Origin: Lineus longissimus
Lineage: Eukaryota; Nemertea; Pilidiophora; Heteronemertea; Lineidae
Direction of reading: 5' to 3'
Assembly: GCF_910592395.1 (NCBI RefSeq)
Contig: NC_088316.1
Location: 14,880,001-14,944,000, forward strand
Length of the DNA: 64,000 bases
The stretch's first letter is position 1, and every line of letters begins with the position of its first letter. A program made the translations under genes and the position numbers. Positions 46,629 through 59,730 of this stretch are shown here, piece by piece. Below the pieces are notes generated by a model. It saw nothing but the letters and a program-made list of their open reading frames with translations, searched no databases and was not told where the DNA came from.

Positions 46629-49600
46629 GCTTCTCAGTGCGACAGTAAGATCCCTTCGGCTGGACCGCCGAAAGAGAAGCGCCGTTCTCTTTTACCAGCA
46701 CCTAAATCTTACAAACGCAGCGCGGAATCCTCCGTCAGTCCAACGGAACAAGAGGAGCCCGCAGCCAAACAGCATCTGAGCGAAAAGCCCGCTGCTAAAC
46801 AGTCGGTTAAGGAAGAAACCGCACAATCTGAAAATATGCCGATGCAAACACTAGCGGATACCATGGCGTTGGATCAACGTGGATTCAAAATTGGTGACCG
46901 TGTGACTATTTCGGGTGTGAAATTCGGCATTGTGCAATATTTCGGTGGAGTACATTTCGCGGACGGTGAGTGGTGCGGGATCGAGTTAGTCGATCCTGAC
47001 GGGAAAAATGATGGAAAAGTCGGTGGTTATCAGTATTTTACGGCGAGACCCAATCATGGTATTTTCGCACCGGTGCAAAAAGTTGAACTTGCAACTAACG
47101 CTCCGGCATTTATTCCTCAATTAACGAAGGAAAAATCGCCAGTCTCTTCCCATGGATCTGATCACAGTGCCATTAAAACAACGAGACTTGTGCAACCGGG
47201 GACATTTTTGTCCAAATTGAAGCCGCCAGATTCTGCTAATAATAACAAAGTTGTGGACGATGTCAATGCAAATGTCCCTGAGGTCACTCCACAGGGAGGC
47301 AAGGAGCAAGAGAGTGCTCAGAGCCCGAAACTACAGTCTAAACTTGCCCGGCCAAAAACTGTGTCAAAACTCATCCAGCCTGGTACAACTGGTATCCCTA
47401 AACCCGGGGAACAAGGCGAGGGACCTGCGCAGAAGCCTACGAAGCTGCCAGGGTTGTTTCAGAGTAAAAAGATCATGCCGACGCGGACACAATCTTCTGA
47501 GGGTTGGAACAATCAGCAGAGTAGCATTCCAAAACTAGGTGCAAAACAAGGATTAAACTCGACGTTCACAAAATCTGTGCCCGGTGGCTGGTCAGAGCAA
47601 GAAAGCGAGCCTTGCCAAGATGCAGCAGATAATTTAAATCAGACTTTCCCCGTCAGTTCTCCCACATTGGCCTCCCCAATACCTGACCTACTCACTCCAA
47701 ACGCATACCGGCCGTCAGAGTCACTCGACGATCCTTCATTTGACCAAATATTAACTGAGGAAGAGCTAGCAAACAACGATTTATTACCAAGTGTCATCAA
47801 GAGCCCAGTATCGCCTGATGTGTCTAAAGATAGCACCGAACTCATGGAAAAGGAACTTGAGCAGATGTCTAGCCTTTCTAGTCAAGATTTTGACATTCCA
47901 ACCCCGAGTCTTATGACAACTGCAACAGGGTCGATCGCGGAGAGTGCAGGGTCGCATCAAGATTTAGACCAAATACATCTAGCATTTGATCCATCGTGTA
48001 ATCAGACGTCCACACCAGACGCGCAGAGAGCTGGTCTCTCGGAAACATTCGTGCAAGGCAAGAAACCAGATTCGCCAGATTTTACCGATTTTGAAAAACC
48101 GGCCACAGACGATTTAAGTCCGAATTCTAAACTAATCGAGGATACATCTATCTCACGTGACTTGAATCGTACTTATGTTTTGAATGAAGATGATGCGGTG
48201 TTGGTTGAGAGGCGGCCGGACTTGATGACGGAGGAGACAGGATACTTGCCTGTCGAGTCTGAGATCATGAGGAAGAAGGAGAGGCCGCTGTCGGCCATTT
48301 CAACATCGAGTGTTGACACAGGTAAGAAAGGTTAAAGGGACTATGGCTTGTACTGTCACTAGTCACTTGAGTAAAGAAATGTATTTTAGATCTAAAATTC
48401 GAAATTTGCTGCACCTAGAATGTGAAATTGTGAACATCTTTTTTGGAACTTATTTCTATTGCTGTGATGGCATACACATAGTTGTAGCAGTAGTATTTTA
48501 AAAAAAATGAAACAGGTCACTTCCTGCATGCTGTAAATATATTTCTTTGCTTAACTATTTGCATATTACATCCTTGCATCTGGAGCATTGCATGCAGCAG
48601 ACGCCCTTGGGATAATTACGCGACAGCATCGAAAAAAAACAACGTTTATGAAACAAATCTTGGCTTGCTGTGCAGATTTTGACAGTGCCGATGAAGAGCG
48701 CAAGAACAGAGCATGTGACACACACTTCCCTGTTCACAACGTCAACCACGAGAATATTTCTGATTTTGTGGGATTTAGGGTTTCAAAACTTTCCCCTGGT
48801 ACACTGTCCACAACGAGAGTGGAAGGGTTAGAGCTTTTTGGTGCCCAGTCCTCCATCCCTGCTTGCTTCATCTCTGTACATATTTCATATTTTTCTCCCT
48901 CTTTTGCTGCCTGTAGGGTATCAACCCGACACTGACTCCGAGATGGGTACCCTCACTGTCAACTCTCCGTCAGATTGGCCGGAGGGTCCTGCCGAGTCTC
49001 ATCGCAACCTCCCTCAAGCTGAGCTTATGCAGAGGTCTTATGCTGAGAGCTTTGAAACGTATAACAAAGGTACACGTTTTTTTTATGAATTTTTTTGTAA
49101 TATTTTCTAATACAGTTTTTTCTTGCATTGATTTTGATCTGATACCATTTAGACAAGAAAATGAATTTATTTTGAAGTTATGGTGTTCCTGTGCTATGTG
49201 TGGATGCACATCTTTTGAGTAGTCACATGCAAATTTAGTTTTGAATAATAAACTTCAATGGTGCCAGGCATGCTTTGCTTCATATTTAGTTTGATGCAGA
49301 AAAATAATTTCTTAAATGTCTTTATGTTTTTGTGCTGGGGTATTTGGCTAGTTGTAAATATCGTACACATTTGGCACCAAGAATGTGGATTAACCCAAAG
49401 GAGGACCGTAGAGTAGTTGAGTTCAGAAAGCTCTTTCGCTGGTATTCTCACCTACCAAGACTAGAACAGCCGTTAAACCAGCCAGAATAACGCAATGACC
49501 AAGATCAATGCCATCTGTGGCATAATTGATAAGTTTACGTCAAACATCCTAACAGACACCACACAAGTGAGACAAAAAAATCAATATGGCACCACTACGG

Positions 49601-52600
49601 AATTGTGTTCAAATAACAACATGCAGTTCAATGAACAGGCAAAAAAAAAATCGTAATACATTTTCCGCTGGAGTACTCTGACCTAGAGGAATTCCCAGGC
49701 CAATTCACTTTCGGGCCAACCAGAAACTAGGGCAGTGCCCATGTCAAACCCAGGATCCCTCAGTGATGATGATGACATCGTCAAGATATGAAATATTTAT
49801 TGACATAAAAATACATCCGTGCAGATCTTTTTGCCGTAATGATAATTTGTGCACACATGATGATTTGTGGACTATTCACTTGGGGTCAGACATTAATTGC
49901 CTTGTTGACACAAGTCTTGTCAGGTTATCTGCATTTCTATCAATTTTATCTAACTTTTGACCTAAAATGTTGGTAATGGCAAGTATATACATGTAAAGTG
50001 CAAAGCCACCTGCAAGATATCCTAATAATAATAAAAAAATGGTTTTTATATAGCGCTCTTTACTGACCAGGGTCTACACCAAAGCACTTCACAACAACTG
50101 CTGCTATAATAGGTCTCCACAGAGGCACTCTGGGGTATCAAGTGGCTGTCGTCATTTCAGCCCCTGTGCTCCATCCTCCTATTGGTGATGGCCAACTTTT
50201 CCATTTGTGGTGGCATTGTGCCTATGCTTACTGCTTAGCTGGCCATCAAAAACTAAAGAAAAAATCACTTGGTACACCAATCTTTATATCCCTGCAATCC
50301 TACACACAAAAAATGTACGGTTCTGCTGAAAAGTGGCCACAAACACCCTTCACATGCATGAAGGTTAACTGTCATGTGATTCGTGGTTTCAGCTGCCATG
50401 CATGGGCATTCCACCCATCCAGCTGAAAGTGACTCGGACCTCTTCAGTGATGGGACTGTGGTGAATGATTCGGAGACAGAGAAAGAGGACAGTGAGATGT
50501 AAGTCTTCGTGATGTAGAAAGCTCTGTTGCAGTGACAGCTTCCAAGTAATCAAGACTATATACAGTGATTCGTGAATAAGAGCTTTTGGTGAAGGTCTAC
50601 CGGCCTCAACACAATTATACTGCAGAATGTAACAACATTGATGTGAGGCTCCTTGAGTTAGTTGTGGACTTCTAGACGCATGATCAACACATTGGATGAT
50701 TTAGGGCCAAATTGATAACTCTTTATGATGTTTGCATTGCAGCGATGATTCCATGTTGTTAAGGAAAGTGAAAGCGTTGACGCCGGCCGAGGAGAGTGAC
50801 ACAGAAAGTGAGGCGGAGGATGTGGAAATGGAAGAAATTAATGTGAAAGAGGTGAGTATTGAAAGAATTTGAGAGCCGAGTAACTACTCGGACATTATTA
50901 GAAGTGAGTATATGGTGAGCCTTTAACTGAACAAGTCATGGTAGGAAGTCCTACTCAAAAATTCTCTGCAGTTCAAAGTTAAACTATTTTTGATGTCATT
51001 TTTTTGCCAAGATTGAGATCGATGTGCCATAATTATTTGCTCGTAAATATTTTCATTCAGTCTTACGTAAATATTACTGCATTATCAAGTCAATGACAAT
51101 GCAAAGTGTTGACTAAGTATAGAAAGTCAACGAATCAATGAGTGCTGAGCAAATATCTGTCTGTGAAGAGGAATCCTTTTCATGGTCTTGGTGCCAATGT
51201 ACTTCAAGATTCCTAAGATAAACCTGACAAAATTTTGAGAAATTTAGAAAAAATGACTATGTCTGATTGATGTTTTAGTCAATGTCTCATAATTTTTATC
51301 AAAACTTATTGACTTGTCCTTTCATTTTCATGATGAAGACAGAAATAGGGCCTTCATATGATAATGATAATTGACTTTTCTATAGCGCTCATTTCAGTTG
51401 GCTTGGCAATTGTTCACAAGTGCTTCGGGATTATTGTCCTGGTCTCCACAGAACTCTTCTGGGGGAAGGGGGGGGTCAAAGAGCAGCTTCAAAGTGGTCA
51501 TTTAGACTTAATCGGTAGGGGAACCAAGTAGCAACTTGGCCAGAAGTTGAACCCATGAGGCCAACACTCTTCCACTGTGTAACCGTCACCCCATTTCTCC
51601 TTCAAATCATGTTGGTGTGTTCTTTCAGCTTGCCACCCCAACACAAGAAGCCCTTCCAGATTTCCCAGAAGACGACATTGCCGTTAAAACAACTGAAAAG
51701 GAAGGAGATGGCGAAAGAGAAGACTTGGTTGTTGGAGAGGATGAAATGGATGCAGAGGAGGAGGAAGACAATGATGTCGATTGCGATTCATTGGAAGGAG
51801 CAGACAACGAGAAGGAGAACGTCTGCCCAGAATCCAGCTGTGATTTGGAAGATTCTAGTCAAGATATTGTTGTTATTGGGGATGATTATGATGGCAGGGG
51901 TGGGATCATGAACTTGTCTATTATTGACGAAGGGGCAGAAGATCATGAGTTTGAGGGGTCAGAGGTCAAGGTCACAGAGGATACAAAGGTCATTGAGGAG
52001 GTGGGTGAGTCTGAGGTTGACTCTGAGGTAAAGGACACTGAGGGTACTGAAGGGGAACCTGGAGAAACAACAGAAACGGTTAGTCCTGACATAACAGCAG
52101 ACAAGTCAGTGGTTGAAGCGGATGAGGAAAAAGATAAATCTGAGAAAGATACTCCAGACAATACCGAAGCTAGTGTGGCCTTGACATCTGAGGCTAAGTC
52201 AGAGGGAGAGGAGACGTCAAAATCGGAGGAAAAGAAGAAAAAAGCTGATGGTGAGAAGCCACAGGCAGCAGGAAAGACGCCAAAAAATAAAACGAAGAAA
52301 CCGCCAAAGAAAACTGTTGATGTGTCACCTCCGAAGAAACCAGACGTTTCGAAGGTACGGTCATCTCTGGCAGATTATATCAATACGCCACCTCCTCCAC
52401 CTAAGCCTAAACCTAAAGAGAAGGAACCAGATAAGGTCACGAAGAATATCATCAATAAGAAAAAGATTGAGTCGAAGTTGGACTGTGGGACCAAGACTCC
52501 TCTCCGGACGGAAAAACGAAGTCCAGATAAAAGTTCACCTGAAAGTGATCCACCGAAAATTGTCAAACGGACGCCGGTGAAAAATAAATGGGACGACATC

Positions 52601-55600
52601 ATGTCTAAGATAAGTGAGAATAAAGAGACGAAGCCTACGCCGAAAAAAGAGATTAAAAGTCGCTTGGACAATCACATGCCTGTGGCGCCAGTTGTGCGAG
52701 TATCGAAAGTCGAGAAACGCGAAGTGAAAAACGATAGCAAGGAATTGGCCAAGAGACGTTTGAGCGCACCAGTGGTGCCGAATTATAGCGCAGTCAAGAG
52801 TAAACTGAGCACGCAGCCTGTGCCCAGGAAGATGTCCTTGCATCCGTTGACGAAGAAGGATAATGACAGTCGTGCAAGTTCGGTTCATAGCAGTCGGTCG
52901 AGTCTCAATGAGGGCACGAAAAAGGCCACAAAGACTAAGCGTAAGTTGTTTCGAGGCTGTAACCCATAAGTCACGGGAGGAAATGTTTGCAAAAAGGTGA
53001 TGAATTTGCCACTTTTTCAATTGGCAGCAGACGAAATTCCATGTCGGCTGCAAAAATCTAATGATATCGGTAATACGTTAGAATTGAAATTTACTCTAAA
53101 AGATTCAAATCGCTGTGACCTTTCTGTCACAGTTTTGTCTTGTCTAGGTTATTGACAGAAGGACTCAAGGTGATGTTTGAGGCTAAAAGAATCACAGTCG
53201 GTGTGTATATAGTAAGTTTTACCCTTTTCAGCTGATAAACCAAATCACAAGCAGATGAGTTCACTCCGGAAGGATAAGTCACCAAGTTCATTGAGCGTGC
53301 GGTCTGAGACTTCACAGGTGAGTAGAGAGGCCTGGGCCCCACTGAGTGGCACGGCCGTGGGGGAGGCTAGTGTTGGAGCTAGAGTTATACCACAAGATTG
53401 TCCTTCATGATTAAGATGTTCCACATGTACATCTATCATCTCCTGAGGATATCTAGCTCCAACACAATCATAGATGGTATAGTTCTGTATGGATTAACTT
53501 GGTCTTGGTGAATCGCAAAGGAGACGATGATTCCTTTTTCACATGTCCATATATCACCTCTTTGGCATTTACCTAGACTCAAATTGATCTGTTCATAACT
53601 TTAGTAGTTGGTAAATGGGGTTAAGGCACACTTCTTTATGACTGTGTAACACTCCTTCTTGGGTTGGACTGCTGAATATGGTCAGGTATGATTATTCAAG
53701 TATTATTTCACAAGTCAGGGTCATGGGAACAGTAGAACTCTGTCATGTTACTCAAATGCCTTAAAAAGTGACTTTGAAATATGTGATTTTGATTGTATCC
53801 TTCTGTCGGTGTTGGTCCCTTGATGTAGTGACTAACAATAATCTCTCATCAAAGATATGATATTAAATGAATAATGAGATTAGGTTGATTTCCCATCTGC
53901 AAGTATGGATCTTCCCTTGAAAAAGGGACAATGATGACTTACAATGCCTCAAGAGGATCTCCCAGCATTAACTTCTTCATTTGCTTGTAGTACATTTTAT
54001 TTGCTGTTTCCCCAATTTTTGTTCCGACTCTACTAATTCTACAACTTTTGTATTTTCTGCTACATGAACCCTTTCTCGAAGCCTTTGCTAGGTGATGGTT
54101 GCAATCTTCCTGGTGTCTGTGTATATGTCCCTGGGCAAGAGTCTTCTCCCAACTCGTTCCCCTGCTTTAGCTCTATCCCTGGCTTGTCGGTGCCAAAATA
54201 ATTGGCAATGCACACCATGCTGCAAGTTTTCAAGTTCAGTCAGTACCCTCTATTGTTTGATTAATCGAGGTGCCTATAGTTTTCAGTGCAGGTGGACACT
54301 TTGCTGTCGATTTCCTGATACCAAAAGAACAATTATTGGATAACTGATATCCACCAGGTGTTAGATACAAGTCCTCTTGTGGGTTTTGTGAGCTGGTGTG
54401 CAGGCCATATCCAGTCTGCCGATCCCCGGCCATGAAAGATCAATAGTACTTTGAACATCAGAGCTACCTACATCAGTAATGCATCTCTTATTTATCTATT
54501 AGAGGCAGTCTATTGCAATCCTATTACCCAGGAGTCTGCCAATAGGCCTGCCCGATTTGATGGTGGTCTAGTTATCCTATTATCTGATTCAAGCTCAGGT
54601 GCAGCTATCTGGCCAAAGTAATCGTGAAAATTACCATGAATCAATCAGTTTGGTGTGGCCTGATAAAGAGGGCCTGCAACTTTACCTGATTTATTTACGA
54701 ATTCAGAATGAAACTATCTGCATTGTTTATCTTCAACTCTTCTCTTGTAAATAACAAATTGTTGGAGGGGAGTCTGGTATTTCCTGTTAGAAGATGGGTC
54801 AGCTACCTTGTTGAAATTCTTTAGGGTGGATTCATATCCATGTTGATTTATTGCAAACCTATCTTTCCCACAGATTGGTGCCTTGGTTTTCCTAAACACA
54901 TCAACGCATTTATTTGCCTACCATTGCCTATGATATTTTCCCAGTTCATGCTTTGCTCCCCAGGTGTTGGAATCATCCCTGAATATTTTACTTTGTCCTA
55001 TGCTTGGTTTTGAAAGGATTCTGGCTTTACCTTGATGATTTACCTACCATTGACCAAAAGGCTTGAAACTTTGCTTCCACGCTTTTGGGTTCCGAGGATT
55101 ATGGCTTTCCCTGACTATTTTGCTATCGTTGACCACTATTTTTATCTCCGTTGCTTAACAGAAGAAGGGAGTCCGATTCCAGTTGCCTCCTGATAAGAAT
55201 GGCAAAGTACATGTAAGTCTTATCGTCTCGTGTCCGTGTTGACGAATTTGCTAATGGAAGCTTAGCGCAAAATCAGATCGAGGTTTTAAAGACGTAACAT
55301 CTGCTTATTGAGCTTTGGGCAGAATTCAATCAAGATTTTGAAACCTGTTATGCAAGTTTTATCATCAATTGGAAATATTTCCCCACGGTGCAAATTTTTT
55401 CGCCGTAAAACAGGATAAACTTTCGAATAAAGTTGTGATCAAGGGAGGAAATAGCTTTGGTGAGCTTAAGATTTCAGTTTCATTGCTATAGGCTTTGCTT
55501 TGTAATCGAGAAGTGAAGCTTTTTCAGACTATGGACCAGACTGTTGCGATCTGGATCTGGTTGTTTGAAAGTACGAGCGAAAGCTTATTCATTTCTGCTA

Positions 55601-57648
55601 ATTGTTAGATTTAGAGTATCCTCAAAGACTTAAGTTATCTCTTGAAGTTATCACATTGAGACTAATGACTCTTTTGAAGCTAGAATTTGAACAACGCATC
55701 CCAGGTGTGTCTCAATAACATTTATAACACATAAATACACAAGACAAGACCTATCATATTTCAGACTTGGTTGCTCTTAGTCACCGAGCTCTAATAAAGA
55801 CTTTTTTAAATGCATCTTTTTACACCAAGCCGTCTTGATCCAGTATAAGCACATACAGCTTGTTCCAATAAAAGCACCTAGAGCTTGTATTGTTGTCTTC
55901 ACACAGTTATGATTATGAATGAATTTTGTAACGTTCCGTGAATCCTCTTGTCATTTGACTTGTTGTGGTAAATTGGTCTAGGAGTTGTTCGTCCTCTGTC
56001 ACCGAACACCAGCTGAGTAGTCGATTTTAACCAGTTTTTAAAACCTGATGTACAGCATCTTTTGTGTCATCTCCAGGTCGTCGCAATGATGTTATATTTC
56101 TGTATTTTTTATGACTTGACAAAAGATGTTGTCATATTATCATAACTTTGGCAATGTAATGTATTTTGTATGAATTTTTTACTCCGATTTCTTGATTTTT
56201 TGCACCAGTCTAAATTGGCTTCACAGAGTTTTTATTCTGCCTTGAAAATCAAAGTATTCATAGCACCTAACATACTATTTGATGCAAAGTGTAAGATATC
56301 AGATATTTCTTTTTGCATGTTACACTTTTATTGGGGACAATACTGATTTTTGTTTGAGACATATCAAACCAATAACCCCTTTGGTATTTTTTTAGTAGTC
56401 TTAACATTTTTTGAAAGCACTTAAAGGAACATTGCAATAACTGGCCCCCATTTCTTCATAAAGTCTTATTTTACTCTACGAGTCCTTCTGAATCACTCTC
56501 TGTACTCTCATAAGTTTTAATGCAGGTTTGAGGTGGTGGTAGATCAGATAGTATATCCTGCATGCATTTGCTTCGTGGTTGGTCATCGTGGTGGATCTTG
56601 TTGAGAAACTGATAGTCCAGTCAATCTAGCTTAGTCATAACAGATTGAGTGGGTTCTGATGTATATTGACTGGACTATAATGACAGATGCAGCCTACGTC
56701 AGTCAACTTGAGCATAACCATACTTTAAAATACCATTCTTAAGCATAACCACTTGAGCAGACCATACTTAATACAACGGAGAATCATAGCAAAAAAAGAG
56801 TTTTCACCATTTTACAGGGGATTCTATAGCACTATACTGTGTGAAGGGGGGACTTGGAAATGATGAAGGTTGTTGTCCATCGATAGGCTGCTTCTGAGCA
56901 TATTTCAGAATCGTAAAAATTTCCAAATTACATCCTGTATTGTTATTTGTTTGGTTGTTTAGTCGACCGTGTTGTCAATGAAGGTCGGAGAAAAAAAACG
57001 TCCACGAAAAGTTATCATCCAGGTCAGTTGGAGTTAAGTGGTATTCTGCTTGGTGAAGGTTACATGTATCTTATTGGTTTTATTTCATCAATGATAGAGG
57101 GCAGTAGTGCTGCTTGCATGATTTCATCTAGAATCAGTTCGATCTGCTTTTCTGATCTTCAGCAATATTTCTAAGATCATATTTTCTTAAATTAACCTCT
57201 CACTTTTTGAGCTACTATAACTGAAGGTACACATGTAGTCTGCATGATCTGATTCGAAAAGTAAAAGAGTTGTAGGATACCTATATTCATGAATGTACTT
57301 CTCTATTGATACAGTTTACATTGTTTGTTCGATAGTAGTCAAATCTTCTTTCATACTGATTAAAGAACAACTGACAGTTAAATTTCCTTATCTCTCAGGC
57401 ATGGTTATTTACATTTCTTCAATGTTTGCATGCTTGCCTGTTAGTTGTTTCGTTGATAGTAGCATGGTCCTATTCTGTTTATTTCTAGATCTCAACGTCC
57501 ACTGTCTCGCAGGTTTCCACGGGGACGGACTCGCACTCGATACGCAGCAAGACGGACAAGGTCAACAACGCCACAAAGGTCAACATTCGCAAGAAACGCC
57601 AATCGCTCGCTGACATCAGCCGGCTGAGCACTCCTAGTCCAGCCAGAG
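46629..57648 (+). CDS. CAP-Gly domain protein, CLIP-like microtubule plus-end protein (3' incomplete)
   Basis: Exons, all phase-consistent: 46629-48321, 48917-49069, 50423-50498, 50743-50851, 51629-52940, 53232-53317, 55162-55212, 57489-57648; about 1213 aa so far, and the next exon must begin in phase 1. Counting from the proposed Met at 40749, residues 89-153 are one CAP-Gly domain (GVKFGIVQYFGG, EWCGIELVDPDGKNDG), with the GKNDG groove motif that binds C-terminal EEY/F tails. Basic Ser/Pro-rich sequence follows, with TGIP (255-258) and SSIP (299-302), EB1-binding SxIP-type motifs. Exon 5 is highly acidic, then Lys/Pro-rich (INTPPPPPKPKPKEK). The last exon ends KKRQSLADISRLSTPSPAR. Known CLIPs add a coiled coil, which would lie to the right. 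CLIP family membership is likely, but orthology to a particular CLIP is unproven. Confidence 0.83.
50024..50270 (-). mobile_element. SINE, 3' part with TTA-repeat tail
   Basis: Read on the minus strand it ends AGAGCGCTATATAAAAACC followed by an A/T run and (TTA)n. It shares AGCGCTATA and the GTGGAGACC block with the element at 51358. A tRNA-like head is not evident, so the upstream limit is approximate. Confidence 0.5.
51358..51598 (-). mobile_element. tRNA-derived SINE in antisense orientation
   Basis: On the minus strand it starts GGGGTGACGGTTACACAGTG with a B-box-like GGGTTCAACTTC. The body contains GTGGAGACCAGGACAATAAT and ends AGCGCTATAGAAAAGTCAAT with a (TTATCA)-type tail. It ends about 30 bp before the acceptor of CAP-Gly exon 5 (51629). 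Confidence 0.65.
53318..55161. other. CAP-Gly gene intron, 1.8 kb
   Basis: No exon or clear element is seen between the exons ending at 53317 and starting at 55162. Confidence 0.5.
55213..57488. other. CAP-Gly gene intron, 2.3 kb
   Basis: AT-rich. A 16-bp stretch GTCCAGTCAATCTAGC near 56615 and TATATTGACTGGACTATA near 56660 are partly inverted. No exon is supported. Confidence 0.5.
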
Positions 57649-58600
57649 GTAGGTTTGCAATTTTGGAATTTACTCATCGTATCGAATGGTCACCAGTTGC
57701 AGCGATATGTTTCAGGATCAGTATTTTCATTGTTGTTGTGTTATGTGTTTCCATTTGAGCTGTCCACTTCCATATTGATTTCAAAGTCTGTCATCAGGTG
57801 GAGCTGCTGTATAATTGAGTATAGGTGTAACCCCAGGAAAAGGTGTGAAGCCATCCTCAAATGCAACTAACCTAAAGATGTAGGCCAGAGTCAAGTCCAG
57901 TGTATGCAAGGTTTAGGCCTACTGAACGTCTGTTTAATAGAGATTTTATTGAGTTTGTTGACAATATCAAGAGGAAGAAAAAAAGGTCTATGTAATCACC
58001 TGTTCAAATTGTCATTCAAGTGACTAGATTTCTGCTCCATTTGCTTATGCATATCGTTTTGCTTTACTGTTTCTTCAGGCCTAGTAGAGGAACTACGCAG
58101 TGTTGTAATGTTTTAACTGGTCTCCATGGTTACCTGTATCTTATATCCTCCAGGGTTTACTCCATTCTGCAGATTACTTGTTTTTATGCTTTGGACTGCG
58201 TATACACATTCAAATGTCAGAAAAATACAAATGGAAACAGTATGGAACCAAGTCGTGGAGGAAAAATATGTACGTAATTGTACCAATAAATGTTGGTTAC
58301 AAATGGTAAAATATGGTCTCGACCAGAAGCACTGATGCCTTGAGTCTGACCTAGGCAGAGAGTCCCTGGCCAATCTGTGATGCAACATGTGTGTTCTCTG
58401 TTGTCTCATCTACTGATGTTCCCATCCCCGACTGCCTAATCTGGTAAAAAGTCCCCAGCTTTAAAACACAAACTGCGGATTATAACCGCAGGAAAAAAGT
58501 GAAGTCTGCTCTCTCCTCAATCTTGCCTAATTAGTGCCAGTTGATCCTCATTTGTAGCCATGATTGATGGTACTTTCTGGATCTGTTACAAAATATTCAC

Positions 58601-58614
58601 GTTACCATGGTAAC
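58601..58614. promoter_or_regulatory. RFX X-box motif, perfect consensus
   Basis: GTTACCATGGTAAC fits GTNRCC-N2-RGYAAC exactly and is a perfect palindrome. RFX factors bind such sites in promoters of ciliary genes. It lies in non-coding sequence 0.95 kb after the last supported CAP-Gly exon. Confidence 0.45.
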
Positions 58615-59716
58615 CCAGGCGTAGACAGGACATTCGAGCACTGTAGCGAGATTGGAGAATAATTTCGTCAGACAGGATAGGTCTGTTGCAGGACGCTGGC
58701 GTGTTGGAGCTAAATGGGGGCTGGGAACTCGGTATCATGTTGGCCGAGACTGTAATTGGAAATTTGAGAGATCGCCCCATTGGGAGCTTTATAATCAGAC
58801 TAATCGAACATATTTGCCAAAGAAAGAAGATTTTTTTGTACCGGCCAAAGTGAAGTGGCCAGAAATTATAGCAAAACTAATGCAAGGATACCATTTTGTA
58901 TTGGGCCTTAAGAGCATTGAAGCTAACCGCTGACCACATCATTACTTATTAACAGCCCACTGACTGTCTCTTGATGCGTGGACCAGTTTGACCATGTAAC
59001 CATGGTTACGGCAGTGACTTGCGTGGCTAACATAGAGCTTGTTTCCTTTCCAATGTGGTTTTGTAGGTCAGTGGTGTCACGGGATTCATTAGAAGTGAAA
59101 ATGTAAATGAGGTGCTCCTGTAGACATTTCTCAAATTGTGCGCAAAGGCCACTTCCTGGGGCACACATTATTGGTCTGTTGGCCGCAATATGAAGTTATC
59201 TGCTGAGTATCAATCTGCCTCGCCCTGGGGGCAAGAACCTTGCTATGTCGGTTATCACCAAGCAGATGTGGAGAAATTGCTAAGAGTGTTAATCAGGTAA
59301 TTGTCATCGAACCAGACAGCATTGTCTGCAGCCATACCTTTAATCCAAGCGTTATTAACGTAAAAGCTCCTATAGCCTGTCAAGCAGCTATGAATGAGTC
59401 TGGTGTCCTCTTGCACTTGCGCTCATTAATGAATACTGCACAATGCAATGAGTCAACACTGCACCTAATGCCCCAGCTCCCAGCATCAGAAACAGTATCG
59501 AAACAGCTCATACTCACAGATTGCCACGATACAAACAGACTATAAAGATCCAGAGAAACCCCTTGCTTTTTATTGATTGGTCGAACTATGTTCGCAATAA
59601 CGACACTTCAAAATGACGCTGTCACATGACAAGGATCGAAACGCTCCCTTTAAAACCACCTGTCTTTCCAACAGCGGAGATTCTCGGAACCCACGTGGTC
59701 GTTTCTGGAATCTGTC

Positions 59717-59730
59717 GTTGCCGTAGCAAC
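59717..59730. promoter_or_regulatory. RFX X-box motif, perfect consensus
   Basis: GTTGCCGTAGCAAC fits GTNRCC-N2-RGYAAC exactly. A CACGTG E-box lies about 25 bp upstream and a TATAAAA-like sequence near 59950. No exon start is evident nearby. Confidence 0.5.

Noticed and set aside
58081-58115. Alternative terminal exon of the CAP-Gly gene after TTTCTTCAG
   Set aside because: The phase fits but it would add only about twelve residues before a stop, with no support beyond an acceptor-like site.
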